Shown piece after piece: positions 1 to 11,285 of a stretch of 64,000 bases of DNA. Both the position numbers and the translations under genes were made by a program. The notes under the pieces were generated by a model that was not told the origin of the DNA, ran no database searches, and saw nothing but the letters and a program-made list of their open reading frames with translations. Origin of the DNA: Plantago major (lineage: Eukaryota; Streptophyta; Magnoliopsida; Lamiales; Plantaginaceae); the NCBI GenBank assembly GCA_026545765.1, contig CM048841.1:90721419-90785418 (forward strand). Direction: 5' to 3'. Numbering within the stretch: the first letter of the stretch is position 1; every line of letters starts with the position of its first letter.

Positions 1-62
1 TTACTGAGCCATAGGCAAAGGAGGATTAGTGTAGGTAGAAATGAAATTTAGGGGTCATTTAG

Positions 63-173
63 TATATTACTAATAAAAGGGTTCCCCGCATCCCTCTTGA
101 CAAAAGACAAGCTGAGCTGTTGCATTTAGATGACAAAGCACAAACTGAACAGTTGCATTTAGAAGAAGTTTAG
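63..173 (+). CDS. Possible last exon of a gene lying to the left
   Basis: The plus strand is open from about 63 to a TAG at 171-173. An AG at 78-79 could be a splice acceptor. The peptide is hydrophilic and carries an imperfect repeat (AELLHLDDKAQ / EQLHLEE). The AT-rich sequence after it could be a 3' untranslated region. I do not recognise the protein. The reading rests on openness and composition only, so it is tentative. Confidence 0.2.
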   Translation, partial: YITNKRVPRIPLDKRQAELLHLDDKAQTEQLHLEEV

Positions 174-672
174 GACGTTATCATCCCATTGGCATTCAAC
201 TTCAGTGTCTTTACCTCTTATAATCATGTACAGTTTTCTGTAGTTTTCTAGGTTGAAAGGAAATTCGTATGTTCATCCTTTGATTCTTTAGATAATGAGA
301 GGTGTGAGTGTGACCACCTAACTGTCAAAAGATTCCATTTAGCCCCTAGTTCTTATGGCGTGGTTCATTCTTATCTGTTTAGCACAAGTCAGCTCGATGA
401 GCTCATTTTTGTAATAAACCTGATACGTGAACGCCTAGCTGCTAGCTAATAAGCTTGCTGCTAGATTTGTTTTTACATACTATATTTAACAAATCAACTA
501 GCTTATCAATTTACTAAACACTTTTATAAAAATCAATTAGTTTATCAGTTACTCAATCAGCTACCAGCTTTTCAACTAGTTTTGCTAAACTGCTAAACAT
601 AGCCAAAACCAAATTGCATGCACATTTTGTGTGCTCCATTCGATCTTTCTTGTCAAATTTATGTCCTTTAAT
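174..672. other. Spacer, no gene seen
   Basis: AT-rich sequence between the possible last exon and the hAT-like element. It has no convincing ORF, repeat or RNA gene. It may include the 3' UTR of the gene to the left. Confidence 0.5.
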
Positions 673-890
673 CAGGGCTGCAAACGAGCCGAGCTTGAAG
701 GATTATTAGGCTTAAGCTCGAGCTCGGGTTCGAGCTCGAACAAGTTTCACAATTTGAGCTCGAGCTCGAAAGAATTTTCTTTACTCGAGCTCGGATCGCG
801 AGCTTTATTTATTTATTTTTAATTAAAAATTTGCAGCTCGAAGGCTCGATTTAGCTCGGCTCGCAAGCTCAAAAGTTTACAAAGCCTCAA

Positions 891-970
891 AATGTCATTC
901 GTGTTAAGAGAAAATTGGCTCGAAGTGAAACAAGTAAAAAATAAATAATGTCATTCGTGTTAAGAGAAAA
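891..970. repeat. 24-bp direct repeat at the left junction of Copia element 1
   Basis: The same 24 bases occur at 891-914 and 947-970. They span the last bases of the hAT flank and the first 13 bases of the Copia LTR (TGTTAAGAGAAAA). The two copies lie 56 bp apart, so the insertion junction was duplicated after the Copia element inserted. Confidence 0.8.
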
Positions 971-1169
971 AGAGAGTGAAGAGAGAAGAGAAGAAGAGAA
1001 TTGTATAGAGTTTCTTCAAGCCTCAAAATGAGAGTACAAGCTAGCTATTTATACAAGTGTAAAGTGATCTCAAAAGGCTAAGAGATCTCCACTAACTTGT
1101 GTACATCAATTCTCTCATCCACTAACCTATGTACATCACCCACTATTTCTTGTGCATTTATACATAACA
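958..1169 (-). repeat. 3' LTR of Copia element 1
   Basis: 212 bp, TG...CA bounded. It is the downstream LTR because the element reads right to left. It is rich in GAGA on the plus strand. Confidence 0.9.
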
Positions 1170-1486
1170 AACCCCTTAAATGAACATGAGTGGGTGATGG
1201 TTGGTACGTGAAAAATATACTGCCTCATTAAAAACCTTACTAAGAAAAATCCAGTGGGATAAAAACTTAGCTAAGGGAAAAAGAGTGCAGTGCGTATCCA
1301 ACTCCCCTGTTTAAAAAATCACATCACTTCCTTTAGTCATCGCATTCCAATCTTTCGAACCAATTTCTCGAATGATGATGATGGAAGTGATTTGGTGAAC
1401 AAGTCCGCCAAGTTATCAATTGAACGAATATGTTGAACTTGGATGGAGCCTTCTTTTTGTAGATCATGGGTGAAGAAAAACTTTGG

Positions 1487-3177
1487 TTATATATGCTTTG
1501 TCCGATCTCCTTTGATGAAGCCTCCCTTTAGTTGAACTATGCAAGCTGCATTATCCTCATATATCACTGTCGGAACTTCCTTCTTGAATGTGAGGCCGCA
1601 CATATCTCGAATATGTCCAGTTAAAGATCTTAACCAAACACACTCACGACTTGCTTTATGAATCGCTAAAATTTCTGCATGGTTAGAAGAAGTAGCAAAT
1701 AAAGTTTGCTTAACAGATCGCAATGAAATGGTTGTACCTCCATAAGTAAACAGATAACCTGTTTGAGATCGAGCTTTGTGCAGATCAAATAAATATCCCG
1801 CATCAGCATATCCAATTAATTCTGGATTGCTAGATTTTGGATAAAAACAAGCCCATATCCATTGTGCCTCGTAAGTATCGAAGTACTTGTTTAACTCCAT
1901 TCCAATGTCCCCGAGTTGGAGAAGAACTATATCTTGCTAGTAAATTAACAGCAAAAGCTATCAGGCCGTGTATTGTTAGCAAGGTACATTAGTGCACCAA
2001 TAACACTAAGATATGGTACTTCAGGACCAAGAAGTTCTTCATCATCTTCACGAGGTCTAAATGGATCTCTTTTAACATCCAGGGATCTTACAACCATGGG
2101 GTATTTATTGGATGAGCTTTATCTATATAAAATCTTTTCAGCAGTCTTTCCAAATGATTGGACTGATGGATAATTAAGCATCCCATTTGCTAAGTGCTCA
2201 ATTTGTAGACCCAAACAATACTTTGTTTTTCCAAGGTCTTTCATTTCAAATTCATTTTTCAAACAATCGACTGCCTTAGCTAACTCTTCAGGAGTTCCAA
2301 TAATATTTAGGTCATCAACATAAACTCCAATGATGACAAATTTTTATCCTGATCGTTTAACGAAAACGCATGGACATATAGGATCATTTGTGTAACCTTC
2401 ATTTTTCAAAAATGTGCTCAAGCGATTAAACCACATTCGTCCCGATTGTTTTAATCCATACAAGGATTTATTCAATTTAATTGAATAACTATCTCGGGGT
2501 TGTATTGCGGGCACTTTGAATCCTTCAAGGATTTTCATGTATATGTCATTATCCAGTGAGCCATATAAATAGGCCATAACGACATCCATAAGATGCATTT
2601 CAATTTTCTCATGTGTGGCCAGACTCATTAGATAACGAAATGTAATCGCATCCATCACAGTAGAATACGTCTCTTCATAATCAATCCTAGGTCTTTGAGT
2701 AAAACCTTGTGCGACAAGTCTTGCTTTATATCTTGCAACTTCATTTTTCTCATTTCTCTTTCGCACAAATACCCATTTGTATCCAATGGGTTTTGCACCA
2801 TTTGGTGTACGGACTACAGGTCCGAAAACTTCACGTTTTCTAAGAGAGTGCAATTCTGCATGACTACATTCTTTTATAGAACTAGGTCCAAGATTCTCAT
2901 TTTGTTCCACAATATCGCGCGCTACATTATATGAAAATATTTCATCAACGTTGATATTATTTCGGTTCCATGTTTTTCCATTCACGACATAATTTATCGA
3001 GATCTCTTCATTTTCAACAATTTCAGGTACCTGAATCTTTTTTATATTGTCGTGCGACTCGTCTGGAGTCATATTAATCTCTTCAGGAGATTTATCTTCC
3101 TCTGCCAGACCATTATTCATGCTAGCTCCTTTTCTTTTTTCGAGGATTTTTATCTTTGGAACCGACTGGTCTTCCAC
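1487..3177 (-). pseudogene. Copia element 1: reverse transcriptase and RNase H remnant
   Basis: 3177-2344 reads as the start of Copia RT, with the conserved stretch KPIGYKWVFVRKRN, then YKARLVAQGFTQRP, then LYGLKQSGRMW. A TAA at 2342-2344 interrupts it, and YVDDLNIIG, the catalytic YVDD box, follows just downstream in element order. 1900-1487 is the Copia RNase H region, with GYADAGYL, SRSVKQTL-like and SSNHAEILAIHKASRE motifs. Frames change between about 2340 and 1900, so no product is possible. Confidence 0.85.
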
Positions 3178-3237
3178 GCTTCATGCGTGCCTTAGACTTA
3201 TTAGTATTTGTGATTTGTCCTTCTGGGACTTGAATTC

Positions 3238-3965
3238 CTATCGGAGCATTTGCAGCTGGAATATAAGATGGGTAACCCCTTTTGGATCTGCGAATGCGTC
3301 TGGCAATTGATTCGCTAGATTTTGTAAATGATTTATCTTTTGAAATTCTTGTTCACATTGATTTGTTCGAGGATCAAAAGTAGATAATGATAATTCATTC
3401 CATGTTATATTGCCTTCCAACATTTCCAACTGCTTATTCTCTCCCCCCATCGTTGGAAAATTTGATTCATCAAAATGACAATTAACAAACCTTGCTGTAA
3501 ATAAATATCCAGTAGATGGTTCCAAATACTTGATTATTGAAGGAGATTCATAACCAACATATATCCCAATTCTTCTTTGGGGTCCCATCTTTGTGCGTTG
3601 TGGTGGAGCAATTGGCACGTAAGCCACACATTCAAAAATTTTAAGATGGGATATGTTAAGTTGATAACCATATACCATTTGCATGGGAGAGAATTTATGA
3701 TAGCATGTTGGCTTGATGCGAACAAGTGTTGCAGCATGTAAAATTGCATGTCCCCATGCTGATGCAGGGAGCTTAGATTGCATTAGTAATGGCCTTGCAA
3801 TTAACTGAAGGCGTTTAATAAACGATTCGGCCATTCCATTTTGTGTATGAACATGTGCAACAAGATGTTCAATTTTTATGCCAATAGACATGCAATAGTC
3901 ATTAAATGCTTGCGATGAAAATTCAGCAGCATTGTCAAGGCGAATGCTCTTGATCGGAGAATCAG
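3238..3965 (-). pseudogene. Copia element 1: integrase remnant
   Basis: Around 3965-3895 the minus strand encodes IRLDNAAEF, the context of the second catalytic Asp of Copia integrases. HTQNGMAESFIKRLQLIARP and the C-terminal part of the domain follow, down to 3238. The N-terminal zinc-binding half lies to the right and is broken. The last coding frame runs out of register before RT. Confidence 0.8.
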
Positions 3966-4200
3966 GAAATTGTGCTCGTAAATGGATTATTTATGCAAGT
4001 AGTCTTGCAAATGCCAAATTACGAGTAGATAATAAGCACACATGTGACCATCTTGTAGATGCATCTATTAAGACAATAAAATATCTAAATGGTCCAGATG
4101 GTGTAATTGTATTGGTCCACATATACCTCCATGAATTCTTTCAAGAAAAGGACTTTTATATCCAACATTTTCGTATGATGGCTTTATAATAAATTTTCCT

Positions 4201-5440
4201 TTAGACTTTAGAGCAAGCCCCACATGAGAATTCATTAGTTTGAAAAATCTTTTGGTTTTTCAATGTATGGCCACATGAATTTTCAATAATCCTTCGCATC
4301 ATCATTGATCCAGGATGGTCCAACCGGTCATGCCAAACTTTAAAGGTGCTATCAATTTGTTTTTCCATAGCATAAGTTTCAATTGCTCTTATTTTAGTGC
4401 AATACAATCCGGAGGACATTACCGGTAATTTTTCCAAAACTCTTTTGGTACCGGATTTTATTGTTGTGATGTAAAGAAATTCATTGCCATTTTCATTCAT
4501 GGTCTCAACATGATATTCATTCAGGCGAATATCTTTAAAACTTAATAAATTTCGTTGAGATTTAGAAGAATACAATGCATCTTCTATGGCAATTTTTGTC
4601 CCATTTGGTAGTATTATATTTGATCTTCGATCCGGAGCCTTCAATTAATCTCGTACTACCAGAAATTGTATTGACATTTGCTTGTTTCATCGACAAGTAC
4701 TCGAAGTACTTGGCATTATTAAATATGCTATGTGTTGTTGCACAATTTGCCAAACATATTTCCACCTCGTTTGCATTTTGAGAGTCATTATTTCCATGAC
4801 CTCTACCATGATTGGAAGCAAGTTGTCACATTCGCTTCAGGGAATGGACTAGCACCAGTTGGGCGTGTCTCATGGTTTTTCATTAAGAGCTCATTGTTTT
4901 GTTCAGCTACTAGAAGACATGAGATCAACTCTGAGTATTTCTTAAAACCCTTTTTCACGATATTGCTATTGCAACAACATATTAGAGGCATAAAAAGTGG
5001 TATATGCCTTTTCTAGCATATCATCATCAATCACTTTTTCACCACATAACTTCAATTTAGAAGTGATTTTGAACATTGCTGAGTTAAACTCATTGACACT
5101 TTTGAAATCTTGCAGACGCAAGTGAAGCCAATCATAGCGGGCTTTTGGTAGTATCACAGTCTTTAAGTGATCATACCTTTCTTTAAGATTCGTCCAAAGA
5201 TCTGCAGGATCTTCGACAGTAAGGTATTCGACTTTTAGCCTTCATCAAGATGATGGTGAAGAAAAATCATCGCTTTTGCCTTATCTTGGCTTGATGATGT
5301 ATTGCCAAATTTTATTGTGTCGTCTAGACTCTTGGCATCAAGATGGATTTCAACATCAAGAATTCATGATAAATGATTTTTTCCGGTGACATCAAGTGCC
5401 ACAAATTCAAGGTTGCTAAGATTTTCCATAACTTAGTTGG
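4201..5440 (-). pseudogene. Copia element 1: gag, protease and GAG-pre-integrase remnant
   Basis: 5157-4966 carries a UBN2-type gag piece (YDWLHLRLQDFKSVNEFNSA). 4765-4562 is a protease-like start with CATTHSIF where a Copia protease has its D-S/T-G region. 4644-4201 has a GAG-pre-integrase signature (WHDRLDHPGSMMMRRII, then FSCGAC). Several frame changes separate the pieces. The start of gag next to the 5' LTR (5240-5440) is recognisable only as short segments. Confidence 0.7.
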
Positions 5441-5462
5441 TTCAACTATCGTGCTGATAACG

Positions 5463-5672
5463 TGTTAAGAGAAAAAGAGAGTGAAGAGAGAAGAGAAGAA
5501 GAGAATTGTATAGAGTTTTTTCAAGTCTCAAAATGAGAGTAAGCTAGTTATTTATACAAGTGTAAAGTGATCTCAAAAGGCTAAGAGATCTCCACTAACT
5601 TGTGTGCATCAATTCTCCCATCGACTAACCCATGTACATCACCCACTATCTCTTTTGCATTTATACATAACA
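5463..5672 (-). repeat. 5' LTR of Copia element 1
   Basis: 210 bp, about 95% identical to the LTR at 958-1169. On the minus strand it is followed immediately by CGTTATCAGCACGA (about 5462-5449), in the primer-binding-site position. I have not assigned a tRNA. Confidence 0.9.
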
Positions 5673-6210
5673 ATTCAAGATTTATAAATAAAATTTAATT
5701 TATTGGAGAAGAAATTACATAAAATACATCCCAACATACAAATACTTTGAATACAAATACATAATCTCATACTAACATCCAACAATTAAGCAACTCAGGC
5801 AAAAATTGACATGTTCCAAGCCACCAACTAACTGAACTAAGTCTCCCAAAAATTCAACTGTTAAGTCTTTGAGTCTTGACATCCAGTAAAATGATAACTC
5901 CATTTATATCTGAAATTGAGAGAAAGCATGATTAGAAATACAAATAGGAACAAATTAAAGATTAGAGACGTACATAAACATAGACACTCCAAATTCAAAC
6001 AATTCCTAATCATCAACACTTAGATCGACCCAAAAAAACGAAATTATCGTAATTTCAAGATTCTAATTGAATAAATAAACGATCAGTAGATAGAATCGCC
6101 AAGAACTCACCTCCAATCAATTAGTGGAGAGATTTATCGGTGGTGGGTGAGTGTCAGAAGTTTCGGTGGCCGATGGAAATGGAGTCAGAAACAGAGGCTG
6201 GAGCAAGTGG

Positions 6211-6737
6211 TGTTGAAAATATTAAGCTCAATTTATGAATAGAAGAATCTAGAGGGGCCTAGAATTAAATTTACAAAAGCAAGGGACTTTGGAGAAATAT
6301 CTAGAAAGGTCAAGATGCAGAAGTGAATAAAAGAAATGAACTAAGCTAGCTACTGGATAATCCATAAGAGGTGGCAGCTACTAACTACTGGAAGGTTCAA
6401 GAATGGCGGTTAAAAATGAGATAGACATTAGCTTCAAGATCCACCGACCTATTACTTCTATATATACTAGGAGTCTTGTGTTGTTTGAACAAACGAGTGC
6501 CGAAGCAAAAGAAAATAAGTAAGAGTGAATCAAGAAACAAAAGAAGAGATAAAAAGAGAGAGCAGTAGCTCGTGAGTGTGTTTGAGTGATTAGCTATTGA
6601 AATAGCTTGAGTGTGTTGAGTTTTTGTACCAAAATATTGTACTACTTTGTGTCTAATAAAAGTCGAGTTTTTCCGTTGCACAAAATTAAATCGTTTCTGG
6701 GCACCTTGATATCCTTAAACACTTAAAACAGCCAACA
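6211..6737 (+). repeat. 5' LTR of Copia element 2
   Basis: 527 bp. It contains a TATATATA box-like stretch near 6459, a plausible transcription signal. It differs from the 3' LTR by an A/C, a T/C and a G/C. Confidence 0.95.
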
Positions 6738-6741
6738 AATT

Positions 6742-6754
6742 TGGTATCAGAGCC
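6742..6754 (+). other. Primer binding site (initiator tRNA-Met type)
   Basis: TGGTATCAGAGCC lies 4 bases after the 5' LTR. TGGTATCAGAGC is the standard complement of the plant initiator tRNA-Met 3' end used by Copia elements. Confidence 0.92.
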
Positions 6755-6788
6755 ACGTCATTTGGAGGAAGAATACCCGAAGGTATAT

Positions 6789-7798
6789 ATGGCGTTCGTG
6801 GCAAATACCATGCAGCAGCAAGTTCCGAAGCTTGAGAAGCATAACTATGGAAATTGGAGCATCCAGATGCGAGTCTTGTTGCAATCGCAAGACTTGTAGG
6901 AAATTGTTGAAGCAGGATATGATGAGCCTGGTTCCGTGGAGGCCGAAAACGCCTTGACGAATAATCAGAAGAACGCATTACGAGAAGCTAGAAAGCGCGA
7001 CAAGAAGGCGTTGTACATTATTTATCAAGGAGTTGATGAAACGACGTTTGAGAAAATTAGCGCTGCGGCAAAGTCGAAGGAGGCATGGGAGATTCTGAAG
7101 AACTCCCATACTGGCGTCGATATAAAGCGGTACGTGTTCGACTCCAAATTCTTCGTGCTGAATTTGAAGCATTAAATATGAGTGAGTCCGAGTCTATTTC
7201 TGATTATTGTACGAGAACACTAGTCCTCGTAAATCAAATGAAAAGGCTCGGTGAGGAAGTCGAAGATGTTCGAGTTGTAGAAAAGATCTTGAGATCGTTA
7301 ACGGGGAAGTTTGAGCACGTCGTTGCGGCGATTGAGGAGTCAAAAGACTTGAATACGATGACGGTGGACCAGTTGCAAAGTAGCCTAGAAGTGCACGAGC
7401 AACGAATGAAGAGAAAGAGCCCTGGGTCGTTGGAGCAAGCGCTAGAAGCGAAAATGAAGCTAAAAGAAGATGATAAGTTGGAATTTGTAGCAGCTCGTGG
7501 AAGAGGAAATCGTGGACGTGGATACTATCGTGGTAGAGGAGGCCGTGGAGATTATCGAAGACTGGGAGGATACGGTGGTCAAGATACGTATGCACCTCGA
7601 GGCCGAGGTCAAGGACGCGGTAGAGGATTTGGACGAGGAGGCCGAAATCAAACTGTAAGTCAGCAGACTTATGATAAAAGAAATGTTAAATGCTATAATT
7701 GCCATAAATATGGACACTACAATTATGAGTGTCGAGGTGCAAAAAATATGGGAGGACGACAACAGGTAAACTACGCAGATGCCGATGTCGCAGAAGAA
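6789..7798 (+). pseudogene. Copia element 2: gag
   Basis: Starts at ATG 6789 (MAFVANTMQQQVPKLEKHNY...), a UBN2-type gag. An in-frame TAG at 6897-6899 replaces an expected Trp. The frame stays open to about 7120 and then shifts: the earlier part ends at 7175, and the rest continues in the frame that begins at 7085. The C-terminus is Arg/Gly-rich and holds one CCHC zinc knuckle, CYNCHKYGHYNYEC (CX2CX4HX4C, about 7690-7731). A TAA at 7799-7801 separates it from pol in the same frame. The capsid precursor cannot be made from this copy. Confidence 0.93.
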
Positions 7799-7801
7799 TA
7801 A

Positions 7802-10430
7802 GCAGGATTGACATCATTGTTCATTCATAAAGGAGTTGACGGGGATGAATATTCCACATGGTATCTTGATAGCGGAGCAAGCAATCACATGTGCGGCAAG
7901 AAGGAGATGTTCATGAAGTTTGAAAAAACTCCGGAAGAAGATGTGACGTTCGGAGATTATTCCAAAGTTACGGTCCAAAGCAAAGGTACGATTCTTTACA
8001 AATCTAAGAATGGTAATCATGGTGATATATCAGATGTTTATTACGTTCCTTCTATGAAAAGCAATATTTTAAGCCTTGGTCAACTATTGAAGAAAGGATT
8101 TATCATCAATATGAAGGATCCATATATGACACTTAAAGATGCACGTGGAAATTTGATTGCGCGTGTGGAGATGACAAAGAATAGGTTATTCCCGTTAACA
8201 TTAAGGCATGATACACTTAAGTGCATGAAAAGTTTCATAAAAGATGAGTCATGGTTGTGGCATTTGCGGTTTGAACATTTAAACTTTGGAGGCCTGAAGT
8301 TGTTGTCTGCTAAGAATATGGTGATAGGTCTGCCTCATATCGATCACCCGAATGAAGTATGTGAAGGATGCATTCTCGGAAAGCATCATAGGCCGAGTTT
8401 TTCGAAGGAAAAGAGATGGAGAGCATCACGTCCATTGGAGATAGTGCACACGGATGTTTGTGGTCCACTAAAGCCCACATCTCTTGGAGGTAACAATTAC
8501 TTCCTTACTTTCATTGATTATTTTTCTAGAAAGACGTGGGTTTATTTCTTGAAAAGAAAATCGGAAGTATTTGAAGTGTTCAAAGAATTTAAGAACTTGG
8601 TGGAGAATCAAAGTGGTTGTCGTATAAAAGTCCTAAGATCCGATCAAGGTGGAGAATACACGTCGGATATGTTCGAGAAATTTTGCAGAGACCATGGAAT
8701 TCGACATCGATTAACGCCTACTACGCCTACAGGTTGAATGGAGTTGCGAAAGAAAGAATCGCACTATATTGGACATGGCAAGAAGCATGGTGAAAGGAAA
8801 TAACTTGCCTCGAGAATTTTGGGGCGAAGCGAGTAACAAGCGTGTACTTGTTGAATCGTTGTCCTACGAAAAGTGTACGGTTCAAGACTCCTGAAGAAGC
8901 ATGGAGTTCGTTCAAGCCAGGCGTTTCACATTTGAGAGTGTTTGGATGTATTGCGTACGCGAAAATCCCGGAGGCCAGAAAGACCAAGCTTGACGACAAA
9001 GGTGAGAAATGCATTTTTGTTGGATATGGAGATAGAACGATGGGTTACAAGTTATATAATCCACTAACAAAGAAGAATATCATAAGCCGGGATGTCGTCT
9101 TTGAAGAAGATGGAATGTGGAATTGGGAAGATCCACAAGATAAAGAAAAATCTATAGTTGTTGAAGAAGAAGCTCATATACCAGTTGATGAAGCTGAGAC
9201 GCCACCGAGAAGGACACAAAGCTTAAGGGATATCTATGAAGCAACAGAAGCACAAGAAGAAAATGAGGATGTGAATATGATGTGCTTCTACATGGATTCT
9301 GATCCTGTATCATTCAATGAAGCTTCGCTGGAGAAGAAATGGAGGACTGCAATGGATGAAGAAATAAACTCCATTGAGAAAAATGACACTTGGTATTTGA
9401 CGACACTGCCGGAAGGCCGTAAAGCAATTGGCGTCAAATGGGTATACAAGACTAAGAAAAATGCCCAAGGAGAAGTTCTGAGATATAAAGCAAGGTTAGT
9501 GGCAAAAGGATATCGTCAGAAGGAAGGAATCGACTACAGTGAGGTATTTGCTCCCGTAGCACGTTTGGAGACTATCAGACTCTTTATTTCACTTGCTGCA
9601 CAACACAACTGGAAAATTTATCAATTGGATGTAAAGTCTGCTTTCTTGAACGGATTTCTTCAAGAAGAAATATATGTGGAATAGCCCGAAGGATACATCA
9701 AGGGAGGACAGAAGAATAAAGTCTACAGGCTTAAGAAAGCATTATATGGGCTTAAGCAAGCTCCTCGAGCATGGAATACAAGGATCAATGAGTATTTTCT
9801 GAAAGATGGGTTTACGAAGTGCCCGTACGAGCATGCACTATACATGAAGAAAGACGTTGCAGGTAACGTTTTATATGTTTGCCTCTATGTCGATGATTTG
9901 ATCTTTACAGGAAACAATGAGGCGATGTTCGAGAAGTTTAAGAAAAGTATGGTTAAGGAGTTTGAGATGACCGATATTGGCTTGATGGCACATTTTCTCG
10001 GAATTGAGGTGGTGCAAAGCAAAGAAGGAATTTTTATCTCCCAGAGCGCCTATGCTAAACAAATACTGGAGAAATTCAGGATGGAGTCATGCAATCCAGT
10101 AAATACTCCAATCGAATGTGGACAAGAATTTAGAAGATCTTATGACAAGAAATTTGCTGAAGTTCCTTGGATTCACACAAGATAGACCGACATGCATAAC
10201 TGTCGACAACAGGTCAGCAATTTCATTGGCAAAAAAATCCAGTTTTTCATGAGAGGAGTAAGCATATTGACACACGCTACCATTTTATTCGGGAGCACGT
10301 GGGAAATCATGAAGTAGAGTTGGTATATTGTAGATCAGAAGATCAAGTTGCGGACATTTTTACAAAGCCTTTGAAGCATGACATATTTGGAAGACTGAAG
10401 ATGGCGCTCGGCATGAGGACGTTAAAGAAT
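7802..10430 (+). pseudogene. Copia element 2: pol (protease-integrase-RT-RNase H)
   Basis: Continues in the gag frame. Domains in order: aspartic protease (YLDSGASNHM), GAG-pre-integrase (WHLRFEHLNFGGL), integrase (CEGCILGKHH zinc half, then HTDVCGP and LRSDQGGEY catalytic contexts) and RT ([33 protein letters not shown]). A frameshift with a stop at 8735-8737 lies where a QQNGVAER-type motif is expected. The frame is regained by 8842. A TAG at 9682-9684 looks like CAG to TAG. Near 10180 the reading jumps from the RT end straight to the C-terminal RNase H part (VDNRSAISLAK), so several hundred bases of RNase H are missing. The tail is out of frame. Confidence 0.93.
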
Positions 10431-10446
10431 TGAGCTTAAGGGAGGA

Positions 10447-10973
10447 TGTTGAAAATATTAAGCTCAATTTATGAATAGAAGAATCTAGAGGGGCCTAGAA
10501 TTAAATTTACAAAAGCAAGGGACTTTGGAGAAATATCTAGAAAGGTCAAGATGCAGAAGTGAATAAAAGAAATGAACTAAGCTAGCTACTGGATAATCCA
10601 TAAGAGGTGGCAGCTACTAACTACTGGAAGGTTCAAGAATGGCGGTTAAAAATGAGATAGACATTAGCTTCAAGATCCACCGACCTATTACTTCTATATA
10701 TACTAGGAGTCTTGTGTTGTTTGAACAAACGAGTGCCGAAGCAAAAGAAAATAAGTAAGAGTGAATCAAGAAACAAAAGAAGAGATAAAAAGAGAGAGCA
10801 GTAGCTCGTGAGTGTGTTTGAGTGATTAGCTATTGAAATAGCTTGAGTGTGTTGAGTTTTTGTACCAAAATATTGTACTACTTTGTGTCTACTAAAAGTC
10901 GAGTTTTTCCGTTGCACAAAATTAAATCGTTCCTGGGCACCTTGATATCCTTAAACACTTAAAACACCCAACA
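10447..10973 (+). repeat. 3' LTR of Copia element 2
   Basis: 527 bp, 524 identical to the 5' LTR. Bounded by the purine tract on the left and the AGTGG TSD on the right. Confidence 0.95.
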
Positions 10974-11285
10974 AGTGGGTGGTCGGTGGGATGGAGGAGG
11001 CTGTTGTGGAGAGTGAAAAGCTATTTGGAATTGGGAGAGGAGGTGTTGATAATGAATTGAATTGGTGTTGCTAGGGTTTTGGAGCTTCCTAATTGCTGTA
11101 TATGTATATGTCGAAATATGTATAAAGTTAATTAAAAAATATAATCGAGCTGCTCGACGAGCTTTACGATGTTCGATCTCGGCTCGAAAGTGCTCGAAAG
11201 TTTAGTCGAGCTTTAAAAAAAGCTCGAACCGAGCTTTTATCGAGCTCGAGCTACTAAAAAAAAGCTTTGCTCGTTTGCAGGCCTA

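Larger units (their letters stand above)
958..5672 (-). mobile_element. Ty1/Copia LTR retrotransposon 1 (decayed)
   Basis: A 4.7-kb element whose genes read on the minus strand. LTRs at 958-1169 and 5463-5672 begin TGTTAAGAG and end ATACATAACA. They differ by about 9 substitutions and a 2-bp gap over ~210 bp. The flanking 5-mers ATTCG (953-957) and ATTCA (5673-5677) look like a TSD with one later change. In element order the interior shows gag, protease, integrase, RT and RNase H, which is the Copia order, all broken. It sits in the hAT-like element. Confidence 0.9.
6211..10973 (+). mobile_element. Ty1/Copia LTR retrotransposon 2 (young, defective)
   Basis: A 4763-bp element. The 527-bp LTRs (6211-6737, 10447-10973) both start TGTTGAAAATATT and end CAACA, and differ at only three positions. 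A perfect 5-bp TSD AGTGG lies at 6206-6210 and 10974-10978. A PBS complementary to initiator tRNA-Met follows the 5' LTR, and a purine tract (AAGGGAGGA) precedes the 3' LTR at 10438-10446. Gag-pol is in one frame but carries at least three stops, at least two frameshifts and a deletion in RNase H. It sits in the hAT-like element. Confidence 0.97.
673..11285. mobile_element. Non-autonomous hAT-like element (AGCTCGAG-rich), interrupted by two Copia elements
   Basis: The left end reads CAGGGCTGCAAACGAGCC (673-690). The right end, reverse complemented from 11270-11285, reads TAGGCCTGCAAACGAG, matching 14 of 16 positions. Just inside both ends the DNA is dense in GAGCTCGAG-type words (700-870 and 11145-11265). 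CAGGG-type termini with CAAACGAGC are typical of plant hAT non-autonomous families. Without its two insertions the element would be about 1.1 kb (673-957, 5673-6210, 10974-11285). I could not match an 8-bp TSD: the left flank is CCTTTAAT and the right flank is TGTGGAGC, so one end may be truncated or drifted. It has no coding capacity of its own. The middle piece (5673-6210) has no recognisable gene. Confidence 0.6.

Noticed and set aside
7194..7762. Minus-strand ORFs opposite gag
   Set aside because: Shadows of the Arg/Gly-rich gag coding sequence; Ser/Thr-rich low-complexity translation.
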